Shown one piece after another: positions 20,320-27,767 of a DNA stretch of 64,000 nucleotides. Made by a program: the position numbers and the translations under genes. Position 1 is the first letter of the stretch. The number at the start of each line of letters is the position of its first letter. The stretch is from NCBI RefSeq assembly GCF_003119195.2, contig NZ_CP022254.1:355501-419500 (forward strand), written 5' to 3'. This DNA comes from Azospirillum baldaniorum. GTDB lineage: Bacteria > Pseudomonadota > Alphaproteobacteria > Azospirillales > Azospirillaceae. The notes below the pieces were generated by a model that saw only the letters and a program-made list of their open reading frames with translations, was not told where the DNA came from and ran no database searches.

Positions 20320-20807
20320 TTCTTCCCTTCGGGCAGTTCCACCATCCGTTTGGATGACCCCCACATTCCAAACACTTCTCCTCCTAAGATGTTTTCGGCT
20401 GTGGCCGCCGGGGAACAAGCCTCTTCCCACCGCGTTATGAAATCAACGTCACCACGAACGGGAGCAACACCGAAGCGCATCAACGCTTTGGAGTTGCCCA
20501 GGCTGGAGAGCGGGAGACCGTTGATGACGACGAACTGCTCATTGTGCTGCGCCGGACCGACACCCGGACACTGCTAGGCAGCACCACCGCATTCTAAACC
20601 ACAGACACGAATCGCAAAAACCGGCACGGCCACAGGACCGGCGCCGGAAGGGACCACGCGTCGAAAAAGGGCGCGTCGAAAGAGGGATCGTCTCCCAACC
20701 GAAGCCTCGGGAGTCGGAATCCCGCGAACTGAACTCTCGGGACGGGGGCGCCGTCACCACGGACCGGCAGCCCCGCCGAATGAAGAGAAGCTGGAGGAAG
20801 AGCAACA
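20320..20807. other. 488-bp intergenic region upstream of the ECF sigma gene
   Basis: It contains an EcfG-type promoter signal at 20412-20436 and a long leader to the sigma gene. An ATG just after the promoter opens a 46-codon frame (to 20577) with no recognisable features, which I do not call a gene. I see no tRNA and no convincing NepR gene here. Confidence 0.5.
20412..20436 (+). promoter_or_regulatory. EcfG-type general stress promoter
   Basis: GGAAC (20412-20416), 16 bp, then CGTT (20433-20436) is an exact match to the alphaproteobacterial general-stress sigma consensus GGAAC-N16/17-CGTT. It points at the short ECF sigma gene at 20808, suggesting autoregulation across a leader of about 370 nt. 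Confidence 0.7.
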
Positions 20808-21281
20808 ATGGCGTATTGTTTCGAAGCCGAACTGATCCGTTGCATGCCGAACCTGCAGCGTTATGCTTGCAAGTTGACGCGCGACGTCAGCGCCGCCGAG
20901 GATCTCACCCAGGACTGTCTTGCCCGCGCTCTGTCCCGCCAGCATCGTTTCGAGCCCGGCACCAACATGCAGGCTTGGTTGACCACGATGCTGAAAAATC
21001 TGCATTTCAACAACCTCCAGCGTGAAAAGCACGTCACCAAGGTCGAACTCTGGGACGGCGCCATGTCGGTCGAGGCATCGCAGATCGCCCGGCTGGTCTT
21101 CCGCGACGTGGACCGCGCCTTTGGCGCCCTGACCCCCAGCCAGCGCAAGGTCGTCAAGTTGGTCGCCATCGAAGGCCGCCCCTATCAGGAGGCCGCGGAG
21201 AAGCTGAACGTCTCCATCGGCACCATCCGGTCCCGCCTGTGCCGGGCCCGCGAGCGGCTGAACAACCTGATGGCCGCCTAG
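20808..21281 (+). CDS. RNA polymerase sigma factor, ECF / EcfG-like (short sigma-70)
   Basis: A 157-residue protein with only sigma regions 2 and 4. Region 2 covers residues about 8-75 (NLQRYACKLTRDVSAAEDLTQDCLARAL, then NMQAWLTTMLKNLHFN). Region 4 covers about 105-155 (FGALTPSQRKVVKLVAIEGRPYQEAAEKLNVSIGTIRSRLCRARERL). Compactness and region-4 wording fit the EcfG/general-stress group of alphaproteobacteria. GGAGGAAG precedes the ATG. An anti-sigma-like gene follows at 21613, and an EcfG-type promoter lies upstream. PhyR and a canonical NepR are not seen nearby. Confidence 0.93.
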   Translation: MAYCFEAELIRCMPNLQRYACKLTRDVSAAEDLTQDCLARALSRQHRFEPGTNMQAWLTTMLKNLHFNNLQREKHVTKVELWDGAMSVEASQIARLVFRDVDRAFGALTPSQRKVVKLVAIEGRPYQEAAEKLNVSIGTIRSRLCRARERLNNLMAA

Positions 21282-21612
21282 GGCGCGGCAGGGAATGCGC
21301 CGCGGGGTATGGCAACCGTACAACAGGTTGATTCTTCCATCGCATCGGACAATCCGGCGCCGGAACAACCGATGGGAGCGGCTGTTACATTCCGCGTGTG
21401 AAACGAGTATGGCTGCTGCGGAGTGGCCGAACATCCACGGGGACCGATCGGATACGCTTTGCCACCCATTTGGCGGTATCCGCGTCATCCCCATAAGAAG
21501 AGGTAAGTCACCACTCCCGACGCCGTGCCCGCCGCACTATATTGAACTCTGCGTCGCGGATCGTTTCCGTCTCAGGGGGATGGCCTCCGGAGACGTTCCG
21601 GGATCAAAAGAT
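21282..21612. other. 331-bp gap between sigma and anti-sigma genes
   Basis: It contains a near-match EcfG-type promoter at 21362-21386. The reading frame of the downstream anti-sigma gene stays open back to 21295, but the extra residues look non-coding in composition (proline/arginine/histidine mix). A TATATT at about 21536 could be a second -10 element. Nothing else is recognised. Confidence 0.4.
21362..21386 (+). promoter_or_regulatory. Near-consensus EcfG-type promoter
   Basis: GGAAC at 21362-21366, 16 bp, then TGTT at 21383-21386 differs from the consensus -10 (CGTT) by one base. It could drive the 75-residue anti-sigma-like gene. Chance occurrence cannot be excluded. Confidence 0.35.
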
Positions 21613-21840
21613 ATGAAGCGTGTGACGATGAACCATATCAACGCATATCTTGACGGTGCCTTGGACGATAAGGAGCGTCAGGAGTTCGAGCAGTCCGTAG
21701 AGGACGACGCCGACGCGAAGGCCGTGGTGACCTTCCACAGAAGCCATGTGGACGAGCTTCACCGCCTTTACGATCCCGTGCTGGAAGAGCCGGTACCGGC
21801 GCGCATGCTCGAACTGCTGAGGCAACGCCGCAAGGACTAG
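21613..21840 (+). CDS. Small soluble anti-sigma-factor-like protein
   Basis: A 75-residue protein with no membrane segment and no zinc-binding cysteines. The N-terminal half (INAYLDGALDDKERQEFEQS) matches the helical start of many anti-sigma factors. The C-terminal LYDPVLEEPVPARMLELL resembles the EPVP motif shared by alphaproteobacterial anti-sigma factors and the general-stress anti-sigma NepR. It probably restrains the sigma factor encoded upstream. The start is uncertain: ATG 21613 is used, ATG 21628 (MNHINAYLDG) would remove five residues, and neither has a strong ribosome-binding site. Confidence 0.8.
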   Translation: MKRVTMNHINAYLDGALDDKERQEFEQSVEDDADAKAVVTFHRSHVDELHRLYDPVLEEPVPARMLELLRQRRKD

Positions 21841-21872
21841 CCACCCGATTTCCGCGTTCCATCGTCACATGA

Positions 21873-21907
21873 GGGGCGACCGGACGACCCGGGCGCCCGC
21901 TTTTTTT
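21873..21907 (+). terminator. Terminator of the sigma/anti-sigma locus
   Basis: GGGCG pairs with CGCCC around a 15-base loop that itself contains CCGG/CCGG complementarity. GC and TTTTTTT follow (21901-21907), 33 bp after the anti-sigma stop. The T-run makes this the best rho-independent candidate. Confidence 0.6.
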
Positions 21908-21911
21908 GCCC

Positions 21912-21941
21912 GCGCCCCGGTGTTCCCACCGGCGCGGGGCG
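21912..21941. repeat. GC-rich inverted repeat
   Basis: GCGCCCCGGTG and CACCGGCGCGGGGC lie around TTCC, immediately after the T-run of the preceding terminator. On the minus strand it is followed by A-residues instead of T, so it is not a standard minus-strand terminator. It may add to the plus-strand stop. Confidence 0.4.
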
Positions 21942-22091
21942 TTCTCCCGCATTTTCACGCGGCTTCCCCCTTCGGATCGACGCTTGCCCCTTTTACAGAC
22001 CGGCGGCTTTTCCCATAAACAGGAGCCGCAGAAACGGAAGCTGGGCCATGGGCGCCCAGACCGGCGGGAACGAAGAGGATAAACAGCGTCC

Positions 22092-23576
22092 ATGGCGCGC
22101 GGCAGGCCGGCACCGAACATCATTCTGGGTCCCGTCCTTTATTTCCGGGGAGAGCAAGGCGACCGCTGGTGGCTGTCCGCCCTCTTCGTTCTGGACGGCG
22201 ACGCCGAACCCTACGATCTGCGGGTGGACGGCGTGACCCTGCCCGTTCCGCCCCGCCACCTCGCCCAATGGGGAAACCGGCATGTCTGGCGATTCGATTT
22301 CGCGATTCCGCGCGGCGCCCGCGATGTCGAGGCCGCCTATGGTTTCACCGACGGGGCCTCGCCGGGGGACACCTGGGCGGTGACCGTTCCGGGGCGCGCC
22401 TCGCCGCCGCGGATCGCCTACGTCTCCTGCAACGGGGCGGAGGACGAGGAGAAGATCGCCGGGCTGGACGCGCCGCGCAACGCCTTGTGGGGTGACCTGC
22501 GCCGCCGCCACGAGAGCGAACGCTTCCACCTGCTGCTGCAGGGCGGCGACCAGCTCTACGCCGACGCGGTGTGGCGCAAGCCGCCGCTGCTCAGCGCCTG
22601 GAAGAAGCGGACCGACGCCGCCCGCCTGGACGAGCCCTTCACCCCCGCGATGGCGGAGGAGGCGGCGGACTTCTACTTCGACCTCTATCTGCGGGTCTGG
22701 GGCCAGCCGGAAACCGCGGCGGTGACCGCCCGAATTCCCTCGGTGATGATGTGGGACGACCACGACATCTTCGATGGATGGGGCTCCCACCCGGACGAGG
22801 AGATGATGTCCCCGGCTTGGCGCGGCGTCTACGCGGCCGCCCGCCGCCACTTCTCGCTGTTCCAACTGGCCGCCATGGAGGGCGCCCAGCCGGAATGCGT
22901 GTGGGGGGCGCCCATGGACTCCTTCAGCCAGGGGTTCCGGCTCGGCGACGTCGGCGTCCTGGCGCTGGACATGCGCAGCGACCGCACGCCCCGCCGCGTT
23001 CTGTCGGACCGGGTGTGGGAGGCCCTGCCGGAGTGGCTGGAACGCTTCAAGGGTTGCCGCCACCTGATCCTGATGTCCAGCGTGCCGCTGCTCTACCTCG
23101 ACACCGGCGTGATGGAGCGGGCGGTCGGCCTGTCGCCCGTCCGCGTCGGGATCGAGGACGATCTGCGCGACCAGTGGCGCAGCCCGGCCCACGCCGAGGA
23201 GTGGCTGCGCCTGATCGGCCTGCTGGCGGAATTCTCACGGCGCACCGGGTGCCGGGTAACGTCCGTATCGGGCGAAATCCACGCGGGCGCTCGGGCCGTG
23301 CTGCGCGGCGGCGGCGTGGAGATCTGGCAGCTCATCGCGTCGGGGGTCGTCCATCCGCCGCCCGCCAAGGCCACCGCCTTCGCGTTGGAATGGCTGGCCG
23401 GCCGCAAGGAAACCCTGCCCAACGGCTATGTCTTCGAAATGCCGGCTTTTCCTGAGTCGGGCAAGCGCATCATCCGGCAGCGCAACTGGCTGTCGCTGAT
23501 CTTCGACGGCAAGGGGCAAATCCATGCCCGCTGGTCCGCCGAGGGCCAGCCAAACCGCTACACCCAGGTGATCTGA
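22092..23576 (+). CDS. PhoD-like metallophosphatase (alkaline phosphatase D family)
   Basis: A 494-residue PhoD-like metallophosphoesterase. The N-terminal ~100 residues form a beta-rich lead domain. The catalytic core has metal-binding motifs RIAYVSCNG, LLLQGGDQLYADAVW, VMMWDDHDIFDGWG, LALDMRSDRT, LILMSSVPLLYLDT and VTSVSGEIHAGA. No signal peptide or Tat motif is visible, unlike secreted PhoD enzymes, so a cytoplasmic phosphodiesterase is likely. It stands alone, convergent with the next gene. The substrate is not predictable. Confidence 0.9.
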   Translation: MARGRPAPNIILGPVLYFRGEQGDRWWLSALFVLDGDAEPYDLRVDGVTLPVPPRHLAQWGNRHVWRFDFAIPRGARDVEAAYGFTDGASPGDTWAVTVPGRASPPRIAYVSCNGAEDEEKIAGLDAPRNALWGDLRRRHESERFHLLLQGGDQLYADAVWRKPPLLSAWKKRTDAARLDEPFTPAMAEEAADFYFDLYLRVWGQPETAAVTARIPSVMMWDDHDIFDGWGSHPDEEMMSPAWRGVYAAARRHFSLFQLAAMEGAQPECVWGAPMDSFSQGFRLGDVGVLALDMRSDRTPRRVLSDRVWEALPEWLERFKGCRHLILMSSVPLLYLDTGVMERAVGLSPVRVGIEDDLRDQWRSPAHAEEWLRLIGLLAEFSRRTGCRVTSVSGEIHAGARAVLRGGGVEIWQLIASGVVHPPPAKATAFALEWLAGRKETLPNGYVFEMPAFPESGKRIIRQRNWLSLIFDGKGQIHARWSAEGQPNRYTQVI

Positions 23577-23592
23577 CCAGAGTCGAGCCGGC

Positions 23593-23991
23593 TCACTCCG
23601 ACTGCGGCGAGCGGCGGCGGTTGCGCAGATTGAGCGCGTTGAGGAAGCTGGTGGCCTGCGCCGGTGTGGCCGGGCCGCCGGCCCCCGGCGCCTTGGCCGA
23701 GGTCGCCAGGAAGCCGCCGACGCGCGCGCGCAGCTCGACCGAATCGTGGGCCGCCTGATCGGCGGTCTCCGCCACCTGACGGCGCACGTCAGCATCGAGC
23801 GTGTTGAAGGCGCGGGTGGCGAACTCGAAGGCCGGCTGGGACTTGGTGGCGATCACCTGCCGCAGCGCCTTGGAAACCAGGACCGTGTCCAGCCCGCCGG
23901 GGCCGTCCACCCCGTCCAGGACATCGGCCAGGATGCCGATGGCCTGCAGGGTCTGGTTGTCATCGAGCGAGATGGGCTCCAGGCCGTCCAT
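23593..23991 (-). CDS. Hypothetical protein, 132 aa
   Basis: Not recognised. A largely helical, soluble protein starting MDGLEPISLDDNQTLQAIGILADVLDG with a basic C-terminal tail (LNLRNRRRSPQSE) and a Gly/Ala/Pro linker. ATG 23991 has GGAAG eight bases upstream. A GTG at 24000 is too close to that site. It lies convergent with the PhoD-like gene and upstream of no obvious partner. Coding appearance (codon bias, ribosome-binding site) supports a real gene. Confidence 0.75.
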   Translation of the reverse strand: MDGLEPISLDDNQTLQAIGILADVLDGVDGPGGLDTVLVSKALRQVIATKSQPAFEFATRAFNTLDADVRRQVAETADQAAHDSVELRARVGGFLATSAKAPGAGGPATPAQATSFLNALNLRNRRRSPQSE

Positions 23992-24108
23992 GACACTCAC
24001 TTCCGATGTGGTTTGCCGAAGCGTGATTGAACCAGCGGACGCCGCCGGATCTTTTGCCGGTGCGGGAAAGCATAGTCGGAGCGCCCCGCCGAGGCAATGC
24101 GCACGGCG

Positions 24109-25020
24109 TCAGGCCGCGCGCTTGGCACTGCGATTGACCAGGGCGACCCCGGCGACCGCCAGCGCCATGCCGGACAGGGCCAGCAGTCCCAGCCGCTCCC
24201 CGAACATCGCCCAGGCGATCACCGCCGTCACCGGCGGGACCAGATAGAACAGGCTCGCCACGCGCGCCGCCGCACCGCGCCGGATCAACAGGAACAGCAG
24301 GAAGATCGCTCCCACCGACAGCACGAAGCTGAGCCACAGCAGGGCGAAGACGAATTCGCCGGTCCAGTCGATGCGCATCGTCTCGAACAGCGGGGCCAGC
24401 ACCGCCAGCACCGCAGCGGTCGCGGCGTACTGGATGGCGGCACCGCTGCGCAGGTCCATCGCCGTGCCGTGGCGCTTCTGGTAGAGCGTGCCGAATGTGA
24501 TGCCCAGCAGGGCGGCCAGCGCCAGCCCGATGCCCAGCGCGTCGGCGGAGTCGAAGTGGAGCTTCTCGCCCACCACCAGCCCGACTCCGGCCAGCCCCAT
24601 CAGGAACCCCACCCATTGCCGTCCGGTCACCCGCTCGCCCAACAGCGGGCCGGAAAGGGCGGCGGTCAGCAACGGCTGGATGCCGACGATCAGAGCGGTC
24701 ACCCCCGCCGGCATGCCCTTAGCGATGGCGCAGAACACGCCGGTCAGATAGACGCCGTGCACCAGCAGTCCGGCCAGCGCGATCCGCCCGGCCTCGGCCC
24801 AGCTTTTTGGCCAGGGCGCGCCGGTGACCAGGGCGACGAGGCCGAGGATCACCGCCACCAGCCCCAGCCGCACCAGCAGGAAGGTCAGCGGCTCCGCGTA
24901 GGGAAGGCCGTATTTGGCGCCGATGAACCCGGTGCTCCACAGCAGGACGAAGACGCCCGGCATCAGGCGCACCCAATCGGGCCGCCCGCCCGCGGCGGCG
25001 GTGGTCGCTTGCACGGTCAT
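24109..25020 (-). CDS. DMT-superfamily permease (EamA family)
   Basis: A 303-residue inner-membrane protein with ten predicted helices in two EamA repeats, for example MPGVFVLLWSTGFIGAKYGLPYAEPLTFLLVRL in repeat 1 and LGITFGTLYQKRHGTAM to LSGMALAVAGVALVN in repeat 2. Members export amino acids or other metabolites. The substrate is unknown. The upstream antiporter gene ends 16 bp before its start on the same strand, suggesting co-transcription. Confidence 0.92.
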   Translation of the reverse strand: MTVQATTAAAGGRPDWVRLMPGVFVLLWSTGFIGAKYGLPYAEPLTFLLVRLGLVAVILGLVALVTGAPWPKSWAEAGRIALAGLLVHGVYLTGVFCAIAKGMPAGVTALIVGIQPLLTAALSGPLLGERVTGRQWVGFLMGLAGVGLVVGEKLHFDSADALGIGLALAALLGITFGTLYQKRHGTAMDLRSGAAIQYAATAAVLAVLAPLFETMRIDWTGEFVFALLWLSFVLSVGAIFLLFLLIRRGAAARVASLFYLVPPVTAVIAWAMFGERLGLLALSGMALAVAGVALVNRSAKRAA

Positions 25021-25036
25021 CGTCTCTCGTCGTCTC

Positions 25037-27622
25037 CTATCCCCGTGCCTGCGCGCTTTCGGCGGCAGGGGCCTCGACCACAGCAGGCAGGTCCGCCACC
25101 GGGGTCACAACCTCCTGAACGGCCTCGGCCGGCTTCGGCGGCGGGTTGCGCCGCGCCTCGGCCACCGACTGGAGATGGGCGCGCAGGCTTGCGTCCTTCT
25201 TCACCAGCCGATGGAAGTCTCTCACATCCAGGACCAGCAGTTGGCAATAGCCCATCGCACGCACATCGGCGTTGCGCCGCTGGCGGGTCAGCAGGGCCAT
25301 CTCGCCGAACACCTCCCCGGTGCCGAGTTGGACCGGCTCGTCCAGACCCGGAACCAGCACCTCGACGGCGCCGGACGCGATGAAGAACATGGCGTCGCCG
25401 CGCTCGCCGCGCCGGACGATGGTCTCCCCGGGCAGGACCAGCCGCGGCTTCAACAGGGTGGCGATGCCGCGCAGGCGGTCGCCCTCCAGCCCCTCGAACA
25501 GCGGCACCCGCCCCACAAGGTCCATCAGATCCAGCCGCAGATCGAGCTTCGGCAGGGCGTCGAGCGCGCGGCGGCGGTCGTCCAGATCGCGTTGCAGGTC
25601 GCTCAGGATTTCCTGGCTGATGATCGATTCGGCGAAGAGCGCCCGGTAATCCGCCTCCTCCAGCCGCAGGGCGGCGCGGCTGACGTAGCGGCTCTGCAGG
25701 ATCAGCGCGTAGTCGGGATACTGAAGCTTCAGCGCCGCCAGGGCCTGCTCGACCATGGCGAGGCGGACGGTCAGGATCCCTTCCAGCTCGCAAGCGACGT
25801 CGGTGCCCAGCACTTGGCCGACCTTGTCGTTGATGAACTCCAGAAGCTCGCGCTGCACGGTGCGCACGCCCAGAAGAATCTCGAAGCGGAAGGCGAGCCG
25901 GCGGGCCAGCGGCGCGTGGATGCCCAGCCGGCGGTGCAGCAGGCTGGCGACCCGCATCCAAGGCGTGAAGGAGATGAAGGGCTCTTCGAAGGCGCGGTAA
26001 CCGGCGCGTCCCTGGGCCTTCACGGCATCGAGCAGACGTCCCGTCCGGCGGTTCAGCAGTTCCGCCACCCCGCGCGACAGGATGCCCTCGCGGAAGTGCT
26101 CGTAATACAGCTCCTCCTCGCGGTTCACCAGGATGACGAGGCCGATGGTCACGCGGTCTTCGTTGTTCAGCGGCGCCTCGGTCGACCGTTCCCGGACGAT
26201 GGCATCGAGCCGGTCGCTGTATTGCGACACGATGGAGCCGACAGCCTGCTCGTCGACCTCGTAGCGGTGTGCCAGCCCCTCCACCCGCTCGCGCACGCCA
26301 GCCAGCGACAAAGCGAGCGCGCGGTTGCGCATGGCGTGTTCGACCGGCGACAGCTTGTTGAGACCCAGCAGGTTGATGACGGCGCGCAGCGTCGTGCCGT
26401 TGATGAACAGGGTGTAGAAGACGAATCCGGTGACCAGCACGGCGACAAAGCCCTGGACCCGGTCTGGCACACGGCCGTTCTCCGTGACGGCGAGAGCCAG
26501 AGTCAGCGACACCGCGCCGCGCAGGCCGCCCCACAGCATCACCGTCTTGTAGGCGTGGCTGACCCGCTGGGCCAGACCGGCGCCGGACAGCAGCGGCAGC
26601 AGGCCGAACAGCACCAGAGCGCGCGCCACCGTCGCCGCCCCGACCACGACCAGCACCAGCCCGACGTCGCTCCAGCCGATGCCGCCCAGCAGGCGCGGCA
26701 CCAGAAGCGCCGTCATCAGGAAGATCAGCGAGTTCGCCCAGAAGCCGAGCTGTTTCCAGACATGCTCCAGCGCCCCCCATGTCGCCGGGGAGATGCGCGT
26801 ACGCCCCACCGAGCCGACCACCAGCGCTGCCGTGACCACCGCCACGACCCCCGACGCGCCGACGTAATGCTCCGCCAGCACATAGCTGAGATAGGCGAGC
26901 GCCACGGTCAGCGTGATCTCGGCCATCGGCTGGTCGCGCACCGGTTCGACGATCATGCAGACCACGCGCCCACAGACATAACCGGTCGCCACGCCGCCGG
27001 CGAAGTCGCGCAGGAACTCCATCGCCGCCTCGGTCGCCCCGCCATGGGCGTTGCGGGTCAGCATACCGAGCAGAAGCGTGAACAGCGCGATGGCCGCGGC
27101 GTCGTTCAGCAGGCTCTCGCCCTCGACCAGCATGGTCAGGCGGCGCGGCGCGCCCAGGTCGCGGAAGATGCTGACGACCGCCGCCGGATCGGTGGTGGCA
27201 ACGATCGCCCCCAGCAGCAGGCAGGCCACCAACCCCATCGAGGTGAAGAGGTTGAGCGCGTAGCCGACGGCGAAGGTGCAGACGAACACCGCCACCACGG
27301 CCATCAGCAGGATCGGCCACACGTCGTCGAACAGCCGCCGCACGTCCACCGCCAGCGCCGTTTCGAACAGCAGCACCGGCAGGAAGACGTAGATCAGCAC
27401 CTCGGACGAGATGTCCATCTCGGCCAGGGAATTCAGAAAGTCATGGAAGGGGCCGGTGCCGCCCTGCCCGGCGAAGGTCTGGATCGCCAGCCCCAACGCC
27501 ACACCCACGGCGGCCAGCAGCACCGTGTAGGGCACTCGCAGCCGCGCCGCCAGTGGCGGAAGCAGGCTGACCAGCGCCAGAAGGCCGGAAACCGCGAGGA
27601 CATAAATGACGATGACGTGCAT
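25037..27622 (-). CDS. NhaP/NHE-type cation:proton antiporter with C-terminal cyclic-nucleotide-binding domain
   Basis: An 861-residue protein. Residues about 1-410 form a CPA1-type Na+(K+)/H+ antiporter: LIYVFLPVLLFETALAVD, the ion-binding region LLGAIVATTDPAAVVSIF, LVEGESLLNDAAAIALF and WGGLRGAVSLTLAL. A long helical cytoplasmic region follows (410-700). Residues about 715-810 are a cNMP-binding domain (PLFEGLEGDRL, LPGETIVRRGERGDAMFFIASG, GTGEVFGEMALLTRQRRNADVRA) with the GEMAL..R.N phosphate-cassette pattern. The architecture resembles plant SOS1 and sperm NHE exchangers and suggests gating by cyclic nucleotide or by autoinhibition. Confidence 0.93.
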   Translation of the reverse strand: MHVIVIYVLAVSGLLALVSLLPPLAARLRVPYTVLLAAVGVALGLAIQTFAGQGGTGPFHDFLNSLAEMDISSEVLIYVFLPVLLFETALAVDVRRLFDDVWPILLMAVVAVFVCTFAVGYALNLFTSMGLVACLLLGAIVATTDPAAVVSIFRDLGAPRRLTMLVEGESLLNDAAAIALFTLLLGMLTRNAHGGATEAAMEFLRDFAGGVATGYVCGRVVCMIVEPVRDQPMAEITLTVALAYLSYVLAEHYVGASGVVAVVTAALVVGSVGRTRISPATWGALEHVWKQLGFWANSLIFLMTALLVPRLLGGIGWSDVGLVLVVVGAATVARALVLFGLLPLLSGAGLAQRVSHAYKTVMLWGGLRGAVSLTLALAVTENGRVPDRVQGFVAVLVTGFVFYTLFINGTTLRAVINLLGLNKLSPVEHAMRNRALALSLAGVRERVEGLAHRYEVDEQAVGSIVSQYSDRLDAIVRERSTEAPLNNEDRVTIGLVILVNREEELYYEHFREGILSRGVAELLNRRTGRLLDAVKAQGRAGYRAFEEPFISFTPWMRVASLLHRRLGIHAPLARRLAFRFEILLGVRTVQRELLEFINDKVGQVLGTDVACELEGILTVRLAMVEQALAALKLQYPDYALILQSRYVSRAALRLEEADYRALFAESIISQEILSDLQRDLDDRRRALDALPKLDLRLDLMDLVGRVPLFEGLEGDRLRGIATLLKPRLVLPGETIVRRGERGDAMFFIASGAVEVLVPGLDEPVQLGTGEVFGEMALLTRQRRNADVRAMGYCQLLVLDVRDFHRLVKKDASLRAHLQSVAEARRNPPPKPAEAVQEVVTPVADLPAVVEAPAAESAQARG

Positions 27623-27709
27623 GGGGCTGCCTTGCCCTTGGGGGGTCGCGGCGCACGGTATCGCCCGATTGGGGCGGGAGCAAGGTCAGGATAAGGGACA
27701 AAGCTGTTC

Positions 27710-27750
27710 CGTACGTGTGACCGGACGTACGGTCCGGCCACACCCGTACG
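27710..27750. repeat. Extended palindrome between kinase and antiporter genes
   Basis: CGTACGTGTG-ACCGGAC with GTCCGG-CCACACCCGTACG forms a nested inverted repeat with a short central loop. It lies 18 bp beyond the stop of the histidine kinase gene and 88 bp before the antiporter start, on the minus strand. It may be the kinase operon terminator (no T-run) or an operator for the antiporter gene. Confidence 0.5.
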
Positions 27751-27767
27751 AAGGGGGACGTACAGTC

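Noticed and set aside
20350-20577. Possible small gene between rimK-like and sigma genes
   Set aside because: Composition is unremarkable (Cys/Pro/Thr mix), there is no ribosome-binding site and no family resemblance. It mainly follows the EcfG promoter.
21295-21612. Open extension of the anti-sigma gene upstream to 21295
   Set aside because: The added residues are Arg/Pro/His-rich and unlike anti-sigma N-termini, and the stretch overlaps a promoter-like element.
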